In this document: positions 36,629 to 44,977 of the stretch, piece after piece
Position numbering within the stretch: the stretch's first letter is position 1
How the letters are laid out: each line of letters opens with the position of its first letter
NCBI GenBank assembly: GCA_028703495.1
Contig: JAQVMT010000015.1
Location: forward strand, 1-48,821
Length of the DNA stretch: 48,821 nucleotides
From: Clostridia bacterium
GTDB taxonomy: Bacteria; Bacillota; Clostridia; Christensenellales; CAG-314
Direction: 5' to 3'
Notes under the pieces: generated by a model
The model's database searches: none
Seen by the model: only the letters and a program-made list of their open reading frames with translations
Told to the model about the DNA's origin: nothing
Position numbers and translations under genes: made by a program

Positions 36629-39364
36629 TCAGTTTCGGAGAGCGTCTACCGGATCATTGTTTGCGGCAATACAAGAAGGGATAAGCCCCGCGATGAAAGA
36701 AAGAGCAATCGAAACCGCAACAAGGATAAGTCCATCGGATAGTGGCAGATAAACTACTGCTCCGATTGTTATCATCGATGCGATTACGATATTAATTACA
36801 ACGCAAAGCAAAGCCGTTATTGCGATGCCGAGCAGCCCCGAAATCAGTCCTATTATAATCGCTTCGAAGCTGAATACACATGCAATATCGTTTTTGCCGG
36901 CTCCTATTGAACGCAGTACTCCTATTTCCTTTCTGCGCTCGAGAACCGAAATATAAGTAATGACACCAATCATTATGGAGGATACGATTAGAGCGGTTGA
37001 GACGAATGAGGAAAGAATACTTGTTATGGTGCTTAGGATGTTTACGATGCCGTTTAATAAAAATCCCATTGTGTCGGCGTAAGTAATTCGTTTGTCTATC
37101 GGTTTGTCCTCATTGTAGGCATCGATTAACGCGATAATATAGTTTTTTTCTTCATAATTTTTAGGATATATATAGATTGCATTCGGGCAGTCGGAATCCA
37201 CAACTCCGAACAGATTATAATTGTCAATAACGGTTTTTTCGTTGTCCTCTGAAAACAATTCGCCGGTTAGTATGTCAAAGGATTCATCTGCCTGCTGTGC
37301 CGTAACGACCTGACTTTTTGCAATACGTTCCATCAGATTTGAGGAAAAACTCGAGGAATAATTTATGCCGTAAAGCAAACAGCCTGTTGTTAATCCCTCT
37401 TTTAGACTAACGATTGCGCCGATTGATAGTGTATCGGAATTACCGATAACGCTTTGCATATATTCGTTTCCGTCCGACTGTTTTAAGTATCTCTCTCCGT
37501 TGTATGCATAATAATCCGATTCGGTAAGCACCTTGTATTTCAGCGCAAGAAGCTCCTCGATATTGACCGATTCCTGTATTATATCGTTATACTTAATCAT
37601 AAGCGTATTAACGATAAAGTCGTGTATCTTTTCTTCCGTCATGCGCGAAACATAATCGGCGGTATACTTTGAAAAAGGAGTGATATCTTTAAAATATCCC
37701 TTAATAAATAAACTCTTTGTGGTTTTATATCCCGTGCTGTCTTTGGCATATCCCATACTGTCAATGAGGACGGCATCTATTTCCGCTTCGCTCATCGTAG
37801 ACACAAAGTCTTCTGTGTATTGAGCATAAGGCTTTACTGATACGAGGTATCCGTTTATTAACATATAATGAGCTAATTCATAAGGCAGATTTCCTTCGCT
37901 TACACCGATATTATAAAGCATATAGTCGCTTAACGTGTTGTACGGCGCAACCCACATGATGGCGGAATTAGGATCGCTGAATACGGTGTCCCAATCACCA
38001 GCAATCAGGTCGTATTGCTGCTTTATCAGGGTTGTGTTATCGATATATTCTCCGAAACATTCAAAAACGTTCGTAAATTCCGAAGCGATATCCATCGTTC
38101 CCATTATATCGCCGTAATAAGAGGCGATGTCGAGCGCATTGACCTTTGTATAGCCGACATCCTTTGCCACGTAATAGCTAAGCTTCAAATTGTAATCATA
38201 ACGGATATTGCTCACATGCTCACTTAAATCGCTTATGGTATTAAGATATTCTTTAAATGACGATAAATCGTTATACACCACACCAATCGATGAAGAACGT
38301 AGCATATCGGTAAGGATGGGTGTTTGGGTGATAACGTCGGTATCAAACCTTGATTCGGTATTATCGGTAAAACTAAGTAATGGATCGAGAAGCGAGGAAT
38401 AGTTGGTCGTTTGTGAATTGACGGTGACAGGGTATGCGGTTATCGTATCCTCTTGCACCCGTGCGGCGTAATGGTTAAATCCACTTGATATAGCCAATAC
38501 CAAGGCGATACCGATGATGCCAATGCTTCCCGCAACGGAAACAAGAAAGGTACGTGCCTTTTTTGACATTAAATTTCGGAGCGAAAGCATAAAAGCCATA
38601 CCTAACGACATATGAGTTTTGTTCTTTTTTTTCGGTGCGGTAGTAGCGACCGACTCTTTCTCTTGCATATCGACATTGTTTTCGCCGTTGTATGGATTAT
38701 TGTCGTTTACAATTTTTCCGTCGATAAGTTGAATCGTTCGCGTAGAATACTGTTGGGCAAGCGCGGGATTATGTGTCACCATGATTACAAGACGGTCGTG
38801 TGCAATCTCTTTTAGTAATTCGATTATCTGGATACTTGTCGCAGTATCCAAAGAACCTGTCGGTTCGTCGGCAAGCAATATTTCCGGGTTGTTTATCAAC
38901 GCACGGGCGATGGCGACTCTTTGCATCTGACCGCCCGACAGCTGGCTGGGAAGAGCCTTGACCTTGTTTGAAAGTCCGACCTTATCCAACATGGAAATTA
39001 CCTTTTCTTTGCGCTTTTCTTTGGGGACACCCGATAAGGTCAATGCCATTTCCACATTTTCAAATACGGTTTGATGCGGTATTAGATTGTAGCTTTGGAA
39101 AATAAAACCGATTTTACGATTCCGATAATTGTCCAATTCCATATCCGAAAATTGTTTTGTGGAACGGCCGTTAATTTTCAAATCGCCGTCGGAATATCTG
39201 TCAAGACCACCGATAATGTTCAGTAAAGTAGTTTTTCCGCAACCTGAAGGTCCGAGTATCGAAACAAATTCGTTACTGCGAAAATATATCGATATGTTTT
39301 CAAGTGCGTTCACGGTGTTGTCTGACATTTTGTAGTATTTGGATATATTCTCTAGTTGAAGCAT
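36629..39364 (-). CDS. MacB/BceAB-type ABC transporter, ATPase fused to permease
   Basis: Single polypeptide of 911 residues. Residues 1-230 are a MacB-like ATPase: Walker A GPSGCGKTTL, Q-loop FQSYNLIPHQTVFENVE, signature LSGGQMQRVAIARAL, Walker B ILLADEPTGSLD and switch VTHNPAL. After a linker comes one membrane span (about 270-292). A large outside domain of about 470 residues follows. Then there are three C-terminal spans with the FtsX-like features VLERRKEIGVLRSIGAGKNDI and the final DPVDALRN. This layout fits efflux or mechanotransmission transporters, such as those acting on antimicrobial peptides. The outer domain is unusually large and has no recognised homology. The start has only a weak ribosome binding site. 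Confidence 0.88.
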   Translation of the reverse strand: MLQLENISKYYKMSDNTVNALENISIYFRSNEFVSILGPSGCGKTTLLNIIGGLDRYSDGDLKINGRSTKQFSDMELDNYRNRKIGFIFQSYNLIPHQTVFENVEMALTLSGVPKEKRKEKVISMLDKVGLSNKVKALPSQLSGGQMQRVAIARALINNPEILLADEPTGSLDTATSIQIIELLKEIAHDRLVIMVTHNPALAQQYSTRTIQLIDGKIVNDNNPYNGENNVDMQEKESVATTAPKKKNKTHMSLGMAFMLSLRNLMSKKARTFLVSVAGSIGIIGIALVLAISSGFNHYAARVQEDTITAYPVTVNSQTTNYSSLLDPLLSFTDNTESRFDTDVITQTPILTDMLRSSSIGVVYNDLSSFKEYLNTISDLSEHVSNIRYDYNLKLSYYVAKDVGYTKVNALDIASYYGDIMGTMDIASEFTNVFECFGEYIDNTTLIKQQYDLIAGDWDTVFSDPNSAIMWVAPYNTLSDYMLYNIGVSEGNLPYELAHYMLINGYLVSVKPYAQYTEDFVSTMSEAEIDAVLIDSMGYAKDSTGYKTTKSLFIKGYFKDITPFSKYTADYVSRMTEEKIHDFIVNTLMIKYNDIIQESVNIEELLALKYKVLTESDYYAYNGERYLKQSDGNEYMQSVIGNSDTLSIGAIVSLKEGLTTGCLLYGINYSSSFSSNLMERIAKSQVVTAQQADESFDILTGELFSEDNEKTVIDNYNLFGVVDSDCPNAIYIYPKNYEEKNYIIALIDAYNEDKPIDKRITYADTMGFLLNGIVNILSTITSILSSFVSTALIVSSIMIGVITYISVLERRKEIGVLRSIGAGKNDIACVFSFEAIIIGLISGLLGIAITALLCVVINIVIASMITIGAVVYLPLSDGLILVAVSIALSFIAGLIPSCIAANNDPVDALRN

Positions 39365-39581
39365 ATTTCACTTGTGCGAACGTTGTTTGGATTTAGTAAG
39401 GGTTATCGTACTATCAACATTCAATCGGTTTTTCAATAAAAAGTAGGTGATAATTGTATACGGCTATCATTCTTGAATACACCTTAAGTATACTCCTATA
39501 TTCACTTAAATGCAAGCGGTTTTGACAATACGCGCATTTATATAACAAACAAGCTATAATTGAATCAAAGGAACAAATAGA

Positions 39582-39611
39582 TTGACATACGATGTTTTAA
39601 AATGATATACT
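39582..39611 (+). promoter_or_regulatory. Promoter of the amide hydrolase gene
   Basis: TTGACA (39582-39587), an 18-base spacer and TATACT (39606-39611), about 60 bases before the ATG at 39673. Confidence 0.7.
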
Positions 39612-39672
39612 TAAGCGTGAAATCAAATGACTTTGGATTTTCATCATATAGAATGTCAAGAAGGTTAGGCGG

Positions 39673-40787
39673 ATGGTAAAGCATAAAAAAGCAGTTTTTA
39701 CTATTTTGATAATACTTACGGTCATCGCAGTTTTTATTGTCGGCATATTCGGTTATTATATGAACAAGCTTTCTAATGAACGGATAGCCTTAAACACGAT
39801 GAACAAATTAAACGATTATCCGTTATACACAATGGATTTTTCAATGGCGGATTACGATCTTGACGAAGCGCTCGATTACGGGATATATAACGGGGAACGC
39901 CTTATGCAATACATTTCAGAAAAATATTTAGGTTTTCCCGTTAGTATAGACCTCGATAAATTTGTCACCGGTGGATGTGTTACTTTCAGTGCAGACTCTC
40001 AAGACGGGGAAATCTTTTTTGCCGCAACTATGATTATAGGGATACATCGATACTCATGGTAAAATCCGCTCCGAAAAAGGGATATAAAAGCATATCTATG
40101 TGCGATTTGTTTTTTTGCGGGTATGGAGACGGCTTTTATCCCGATTCGTCGATAAGCCGACTTCTTTGTCTTGCCGCTATTTATTTGCCGATGGACGGAA
40201 TGAACGAAAAGGGGCTTGCTATATCCGTTCTCGATCTTCCCGATGAAGGCACCGAGCAAGACAACGGAAATCCCGATGTTATAACATCATTTATGATAAG
40301 GCTGATTCTTGACCGTGCCGCTACCGTTAATGAAGCAATAGAAATGTTTAAAAGCTATGATATGCATAAAAATTACTCAACCGATACCAACTACCACTTT
40401 TTTCTGTCCGATGCCGAAGGAGATTATGCGGCTGTGGAATATATCGATAATAAAATCAACGTAATAAGGAAAGTCTCTCCCGACGATTGCAAATTGACAA
40501 TTACTAACCATTATTTAACTGCCGAAAAAAGTCATATCGGCGATGTCATCAGCGATACGTGGAATCGTTATAATGTGGTTAACACAATTGTCAACGATGC
40601 AAAAGGAATCATGACAATAGATGAAGCAATGAATACGCTGTCGCATGCCGTTATGGTCGATGTGTATTATGAGGATTGGGACTGCTACATCAGTAACCAA
40701 TGGTCGGCGGTTTATAATCTTGACAAGCTAACATTAAGTTTATGTGTGGGAATGAAATACGACAAAATGTATGAGTTCTCGATTTGA
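39673..40787 (+). pseudogene. Linear amide C-N hydrolase (Cbah/penicillin V acylase type), frameshifted
   Basis: The first frame (from 39673) encodes a membrane-anchor segment (VFTILIILTVIAVFIVGIFGYY) and the nucleophile motif GGCVTFSA, with Cys102 as the likely catalytic residue. It reads DGEIFFAAT and then loses the family pattern. A second frame continues CRNYDYRDTSILMVKSAPKKGYKSISMCDLFF and ends at 40787. Inserting one T into the six-T run at 40015-40020 joins GEIFF to CRNYDY and gives one 371-residue protein. The Arg-Asn-Tyr-Asp segment is a conserved part of this family's active site, so the intact gene would be an N-terminal-nucleophile amidase. The substrate could be a bile salt conjugate, a lactone or a penicillin; it cannot be told. 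The frame break may be real or an assembly error. Confidence 0.75.
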
Positions 40788-41302
40788 ATCCTTATACTAG
40801 ATATGTATGAAATCGAGCATCTTGGAAACGAAAAAAGTCAATTCCATTTAACATTAAGTCGGACGTTGTAACAGCATCTGATAATGCTCACTTGATAAAC
40901 AGCACAACCTCTTGGGCGTTTCTACTCAAAACCGATTCGGATGGCTTGTATGCTTGCATAACCTTTGCTGTAGGTAGTTAACTTATAGCTGATTAACTCT
41001 AATAAAAGTCAACCGTTTCGTTTAACGGATGCTAAAATTAAATATAGAAAACTTTGTAAGCTAAATTATTTTTATTCTAAGTTGTATTTACACAAGTGAT
41101 ATGCTGCGAATTCAAGGCTATACTTTGTCGAACAAGGCGATTACTTGCAGTAATAGAAGTACTATTACTGCAAGTAACGCGGCTCTGCAATGAAAAAGAT
41201 AAATATGCTTTCTAACTTACATTGGCAGCACCTAGTATAAGCTAGTCATTTATTTGAACATAACTTCATCAATTGCAGCAATTAGACTTGAGTACACTTC
41301 TG
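40788..41302. other. Intergenic gap with a 16-bp perfect inverted repeat
   Basis: No gene found. At 41141-41177 TTACTTGCAGTAATAG and its exact complement face each other across AAGTA. No T-run follows on either side, so it is not a simple terminator. The rest of the gap shows nothing else clear. Confidence 0.7.
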
Positions 41303-42097
41303 CTAATCGTCATTTCCTACGCATATACCCGAAACATGCGTTCCGTGATATATTGAAGGTATCACGTCATCGTCATAATCCGCATAATCATATGCATATG
41401 GTACTTTCTCGTTTATGTACTTTCCCTGCAGTTCATTCTTCTCAATATATTCTTCGACTTGCTTGTTTGTATATGCCACATAATCAGGATAGCTTGAGAA
41501 CGCAGTATGATTGTAGTTTACACCGGTATCTAATACCGCTATCGACATTCCGCTTCCATCATATCCCTCAATAGAATAATTGAAATTCTTTGCATTTGCT
41601 TCGGCCTCTTCTGCTGAAGGAGCGGTATAATAATCGGATACTATTACTTCTGAAATACCCTTTATTCCTCGCAAGGAATCCAGGTCGCAATACCTAATTT
41701 TTAACGAAAATCCGTTAAATAAAGTGTAATAGTTGTATCCCATTTCGTATTGAAGTCCCTCGTTGGTTATCAATGCCAAAACACTGTCTTGTGACTTGCA
41801 CATTGAACGCCTTAAAGATAATCCCTTGTCCGATATCGAATAATCTCGGATCGAGGATTCGCTTCCGCTCTCATCAATAAGGGATCTGTCATCGACTATA
41901 ACAAATACTTGTATAATTTCATCGATTGTTTTTTGATCTACCTCTTTGACTATTTGCGAAGTCAATGCGGATTCAATTGAAGTGGGTACAACACCATTAC
42001 CGTTGGCATATAACGCTGAGTTGTTTATCGTGAAGATCATTACCAACGATAATACAATCAACAATGTCAAAGTAGATGCCTTTTTTGCAATATTCAT
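41303..42097 (-). pseudogene. Truncated subtilisin-family (S8) secreted protease
   Basis: The 264 residues begin with a signal peptide (MNIAKKASTLTLLIVLSLVM...) and a pro-segment. The S8 catalytic domain then begins: the Asp motif is MSIAVLDTGVNYNHTAF and the His motif is IYHGTHVSGICVG. A TAG stop follows immediately after GNDD, before the oxyanion Asn and the catalytic Ser that should lie 100-200 residues further. Full-length relatives (lactocepin-like) exceed 600 residues. No matching remainder was found downstream, so the 3' part is lost. GGAGG before the ATG and a promoter at 42253-42281 suggest that it was once an expressed gene. It is divergent from a MarR-type regulator. Confidence 0.8.
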
Positions 42098-42252
42098 TTC
42101 TTGCCTCCTAAAAAATTTGTTTTACCGAATTGTACTGCCTTTCATTCTACTAGCATAAAGACAAGCCAATAAGCGGCTAAAGCCCAATATAGATATGATT
42201 TTTGGTTGATATTAAACACTGTTTATAATCAACACCAGTTTAATTTATCCTC

Positions 42253-42289
42253 ATTTTACTATTGAAAAAGCTATATGTCAAGCATTTGA
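42253..42289 (-). promoter_or_regulatory. Promoter and candidate operator of the S8 protease gene
   Basis: On the minus strand TTGACA (42281-42276), a 17-base spacer and TAAAAT (42258-42253). The near-palindrome TCAAATGCTTGA (42289-42278, minus strand) overlaps the -35 box. The same layout recurs on the divergent marR promoter. Confidence 0.65.
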
Positions 42290-42327
42290 ATATAAAAATA
42301 AATGCAAATGTAGCCTATTTTTAATAT

Positions 42328-42365
42328 CAAACACTTGACAAACACCATTTGAATAAGCTATAACT
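42328..42365 (+). promoter_or_regulatory. Promoter and candidate operator of the marR-type gene
   Basis: TTGACA (42336-42341), an 18-base spacer and TATAAC (42360-42365). The near-palindrome TCAAACACTTGA at 42328-42339 overlaps the -35 box, 50 bp (centre to centre) from its counterpart on the divergent promoter. Confidence 0.6.
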
Positions 42366-42524
42366 AAAATGTATTCGTGATTGTTACAGTAGGAATAATG
42401 TGAATGTAACGCTTTTTAGATTCAGGAAAAACTAAGTTGGTATGAAAATATGCTAATGAAAGTAAGCTATGACACGCACGGATACTTACATATTGCGCGG
42501 ACATATCCGTAGGAGAGGCGAGCT

Positions 42525-42992
42525 ATGAACTACAATGGAAATTTTTACAACACTTTAGGCGACTTATCAAGTAAAGTACTTGTGCTTCTGCAATCGAAAT
42601 TGGTTCGACCGAATGGATTACACCATAATAGCAAATCCAAAGAGTATTTTAACTTTATGGCGGTAGATACTTTAATTTTTGTAGCACTGGAGGAAAATGG
42701 TGAGATGACGATGACGCAAATTGCGACAAAGCTAGGAGTATCAAATCAACGTTTAACGCGTCCGGTCAATAAGCTTGTAAAGAATGGCTATCTGCGTCGA
42801 ATATATGACGAGAATAATCGAAGGATAATCAAAATCACTGCAACGCAAAAACTAAAGGATGTATCCATGGAATACAATAAAACTGTCAACGACTATATTT
42901 CGTACTCCTTGCAAAATCTAAGCGAGAATGAGGTGGATACTCTTTACCGTGATTTAGATGAAATATTCGGGCTACTAAACAAACTAAAATAG
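42525..42992 (+). CDS. MarR-family transcriptional regulator
   Basis: The 155 residues carry a winged helix-turn-helix (MTMTQIATKLGVSNQRLTRPVNKLVKNGYLRRIYDENNRRIIKITATQKL) between two helical dimerisation segments, as in MarR proteins. MarR repressors bind short palindromes near their own promoter and often near a divergent target; ligands are small aromatic molecules. Here two TCAA-N4-TTGA elements lie between this gene and the divergent protease gene, each over a -35 box, so it probably controls both. GGAGAGG lies before the ATG at 42525. A terminator follows at 43091-43120. The ligand is unknown. Confidence 0.88.
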   Translation: MNYNGNFYNTLGDLSSKVLVLLQSKLVRPNGLHHNSKSKEYFNFMAVDTLIFVALEENGEMTMTQIATKLGVSNQRLTRPVNKLVKNGYLRRIYDENNRRIIKITATQKLKDVSMEYNKTVNDYISYSLQNLSENEVDTLYRDLDEIFGLLNKLK

Positions 42993-43090
42993 CATTAATG
43001 CTGTATGTCTTGATACTTTATAATAATATCGTACTTTCTACACAGAGTCCGTAGTTAAGAAAAATACTGAATTATTATGAAATCGCATAT

Positions 43091-43120
43091 AAAGGGCTGC
43101 TGCAAAAACAGTCTTTTTTT
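43091..43120 (+). terminator. Rho-independent terminator after the marR-type gene
   Basis: GGCTG and CAGTC form a short stem extended by A-T pairs, followed by seven T residues (43114-43120), about 100 bases after the stop at 42992. Confidence 0.6.
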
Positions 43121-43289
43121 GTTGCAAAATGAAATGCGTTTTGTGATGAAAAATACTGATAAAATTAGTAGTCTTTATTTGTTGCTTGATTATGCGAACG
43201 TTACACAATCCAGTCTATCCACGTTACTCGTCGAACCGAAACGGAGCGAAAAGCGTAGCGTTTGGTTTTGATTGTCATATGAAATAAAG

Positions 43290-43328
43290 GCAAAAAAACC
43301 AAAACAAACTAAAGCTCGTTTTGGTTTA
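43290..43328 (-). terminator. Rho-independent terminator after the methyltransferase gene
   Basis: On the minus strand AAACCAAAAC and GTTTTGGTTT form a perfect 10-bp stem. T residues (complement of 43292-43298) follow. It lies about 140 bases after the stop at 43470. The gap 42993-43469 holds no other gene; a related hairpin-like sequence lies at about 43233-43268. Confidence 0.75.
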
Positions 43329-43456
43329 TGGCAAAGAGCACGAATTTGATTTGAACTTCACCCTCCGCGCCTTTATCGTTTGTTCCGTTTGCCGAGTTCG
43401 CCCACTTAACAATTGTCATCTCGATAAACCGAAAGTTGGAGATGTGTGGGGTATGC
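43305..43456 (-). other. Open frame with no start, partly matched on the other side of the methyltransferase
   Basis: On the minus strand one frame stays open from within the methyltransferase 3' end to a stop near 43311, reading ...TIVKWANSANGTNDKGAEG then EVQIKFVLFAINQNEL. It has no start codon of its own with a ribosome binding site. Part of the DNA (about 43385-43456) has a diverged match at about 44360-44430. It may be a gene remnant or a conserved extragenic element; I cannot assign a family. Confidence 0.35.
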
Positions 43457-43469
43457 TCATAATGCGCAG

Positions 43470-44218
43470 TTATGGCTTTCGCGTTAAATAAACTATCACT
43501 GTATCTTTGATTTCGATTTTATCCCCGTGATTATTGATGGCTTCTTTTATACCGCAAAAAAATTCTGAGCGATATGGTTCTTTCAATACGATATGGTCAC
43601 AGTGCGTTCCGATATATTCAATATAGTCATTTGCATTAAATACTCTTTTGCTGTAAAACCTAAATTCACGAAAATCAGTAAAGCCATAATTGACAGCATT
43701 TGAGTATATCAGCTTTTGCGAGTATCGCGTTTCGGGCTGGAAATACTGCGAATAAACCTTCTGAATATCTGCAAAAAGTGCTTCATTTGGAGTTTTAAAA
43801 TCACCGTGCATCATCATCGCCAAATATCCGCCGCTTTTCAAAAGCTCATAGCTGCTTGAAAAGGCAATCTGTTCGGGAATCCACTGAATTGTTGCCGCGG
43901 AATATATCATATCAAATTGAGATCCTTTGAAGTCATAGGTTCCAAAATCACCGTTCACAATGTGAAAGTTAGAGTATTCGGCGAACTTATTCTTTGTGAA
44001 TTCATAAAGATGCTCGCCCAGCTCCACCGCAAGGTAATTACATCCGGTTGCAAGAATCGGTTCTGTCGCCTGTCCTGTTCCCGGACCGATTTCAAGCACT
44101 GATTTTCGGCTGTCGAGTCCGATATAGTTGATGATATGGTCGAAGGCTTCTTTACAGTACCTCGGACGCCATTTATCAAACTGCTCGGGTATAGAATCAA
44201 AACCTTTCGAAACTCCAT
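43470..44218 (-). pseudogene. SAM-dependent methyltransferase with a frameshift near its start
   Basis: The main frame encodes a class I methyltransferase: motif I SVLEIGPGTGQATEP, then AVELGEHLYEF, NGDFGTYDF and FDMIYSAATIQWIP. It reads to the stop at 43470. Upstream of residue LEIG the same frame reads GFDSIPEQFDKWRPRYCKEAFDHIINYIGLDSRK, a typical N-terminus for these enzymes, but it has no start codon. The only well-placed start is the ATG at 44218 (AGGAGA six bases before it) in another frame. Adding one A to the three-A run at 44205-44207 (minus strand) joins MEFRK to GFDSIPEQ and gives one 249-residue protein. The gene is probably a recent pseudogene or an assembly indel. Without repair, translation could only begin inside at 44099. 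The substrate is unknown. Confidence 0.8.
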
Positions 44219-44273
44219 TTTCAGTCTCCTATTATGAAAGCAATATTCGAGTCAATTCCTACTTTTTGAGTTT

Positions 44274-44302
44274 ATTATATCAAAGAAAAATGACATATGC
44301 AA
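44274..44302 (-). promoter_or_regulatory. Promoter of the methyltransferase gene
   Basis: On the minus strand TTGCAT (44302-44297), a 17-base spacer and TATAAT (44279-44274), about 55 bases before the ATG at 44218. Confidence 0.75.
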
Positions 44303-44356
44303 CAGAATATAGGGAGATTCCGAACGAACCTCTATAAGCATCATAAGTAAAATACT

Positions 44357-44430
44357 CTTCGTTTACCGAGTTTACTCACCTCGAAATTGCAATCTAGGCA
44401 ATTAAGTGTGTTTTTGCGTGGGGTATGTTA
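44357..44430. repeat. Diverged copy of a sequence found after the methyltransferase
   Basis: Blocks CGTTTACCGAGTTTACTCAC and GCGTGGGGTATG correspond to CGTTTGCCGAGTTCGCCCAC and TGTGTGGGGTATG at about 43385-43456. The two copies are in the same orientation on either side of the methyltransferase. The gap 44303-44977 is AT-rich, with this element, a direct-repeat end and the promoter at 44715-44743. Confidence 0.5.
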
Positions 44431-44480
44431 TTAATTTACACAGCAAAATAATTATTTTGCCTATCTTGTAACTGGAATTG

Positions 44481-44500
44481 TGGAATTGTCAAGAAATGTT
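44481..44500. repeat. Left copy of a 20-bp exact direct repeat flanking the GLUG gene
   Basis: TGGAATTGTCAAGAAATGTT here and at 48697-48716, same strand. The interval of about 4.2 kb contains a single large gene. Confidence 0.75.
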
Positions 44501-44714
44501 AGCAACTCAACTTAAACAGAATCCCAACAAAACCCAAATAAACCAAAACTCTATCCCTAAATAAGTAAAAATAAGGTTAAAAAATACTATGCAACTAAAA
44601 AACTAATGACAAAATATGAATCGTTTTAAAAGCGCAAAATTTATGCAGATAGTTTTTTATAATTGCTATGCCTATAAATCTTTTAAGCTTAGAAAAATTC
44701 TTTGATAGTTTCTA

Positions 44715-44743
44715 TTGACAATTTCGTTAAATAGGATTACAAT
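44715..44743 (+). promoter_or_regulatory. Promoter of the GLUG lipoprotein gene
   Basis: TTGACA (44715-44720), a 17-base spacer and TACAAT (44738-44743), about 235 bases before the ATG. The long leader has no recognised RNA element. Confidence 0.55.
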
Positions 44744-44977
44744 TATAAAAGAGTAATATATTGACGGTATCGGTGCAATGATAGATTCCGCCAATAATCA
44801 CAGCCCAAAAGAAGCAAAAAATATGTGTGCATATGTATCTTGGCTAACTTAGCTAAACAAATGATAAATGGCTTACCGATAGTTTGTTTTTTATAAATTT
44901 CTCTTTTTGGACGGGCAAATTAGCAGGCGCGTTATGCCTAAGTATATAGCGCAATATTAGGAAAAGGATGGCAAATT

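Noticed and set aside
39990-40030. Programmed -1 frameshift in the amide hydrolase
   Set aside because: The zero-frame codons ATC TTT TTT do not form a proper X-XXY-YYZ heptamer and no downstream stem is obvious, so an indel is more likely. It is kept as a testable possibility.
43077-43271. 64-codon plus-strand frame after the marR-type gene
   Set aside because: It runs through the terminator hairpin and T-run and lacks a ribosome binding site.
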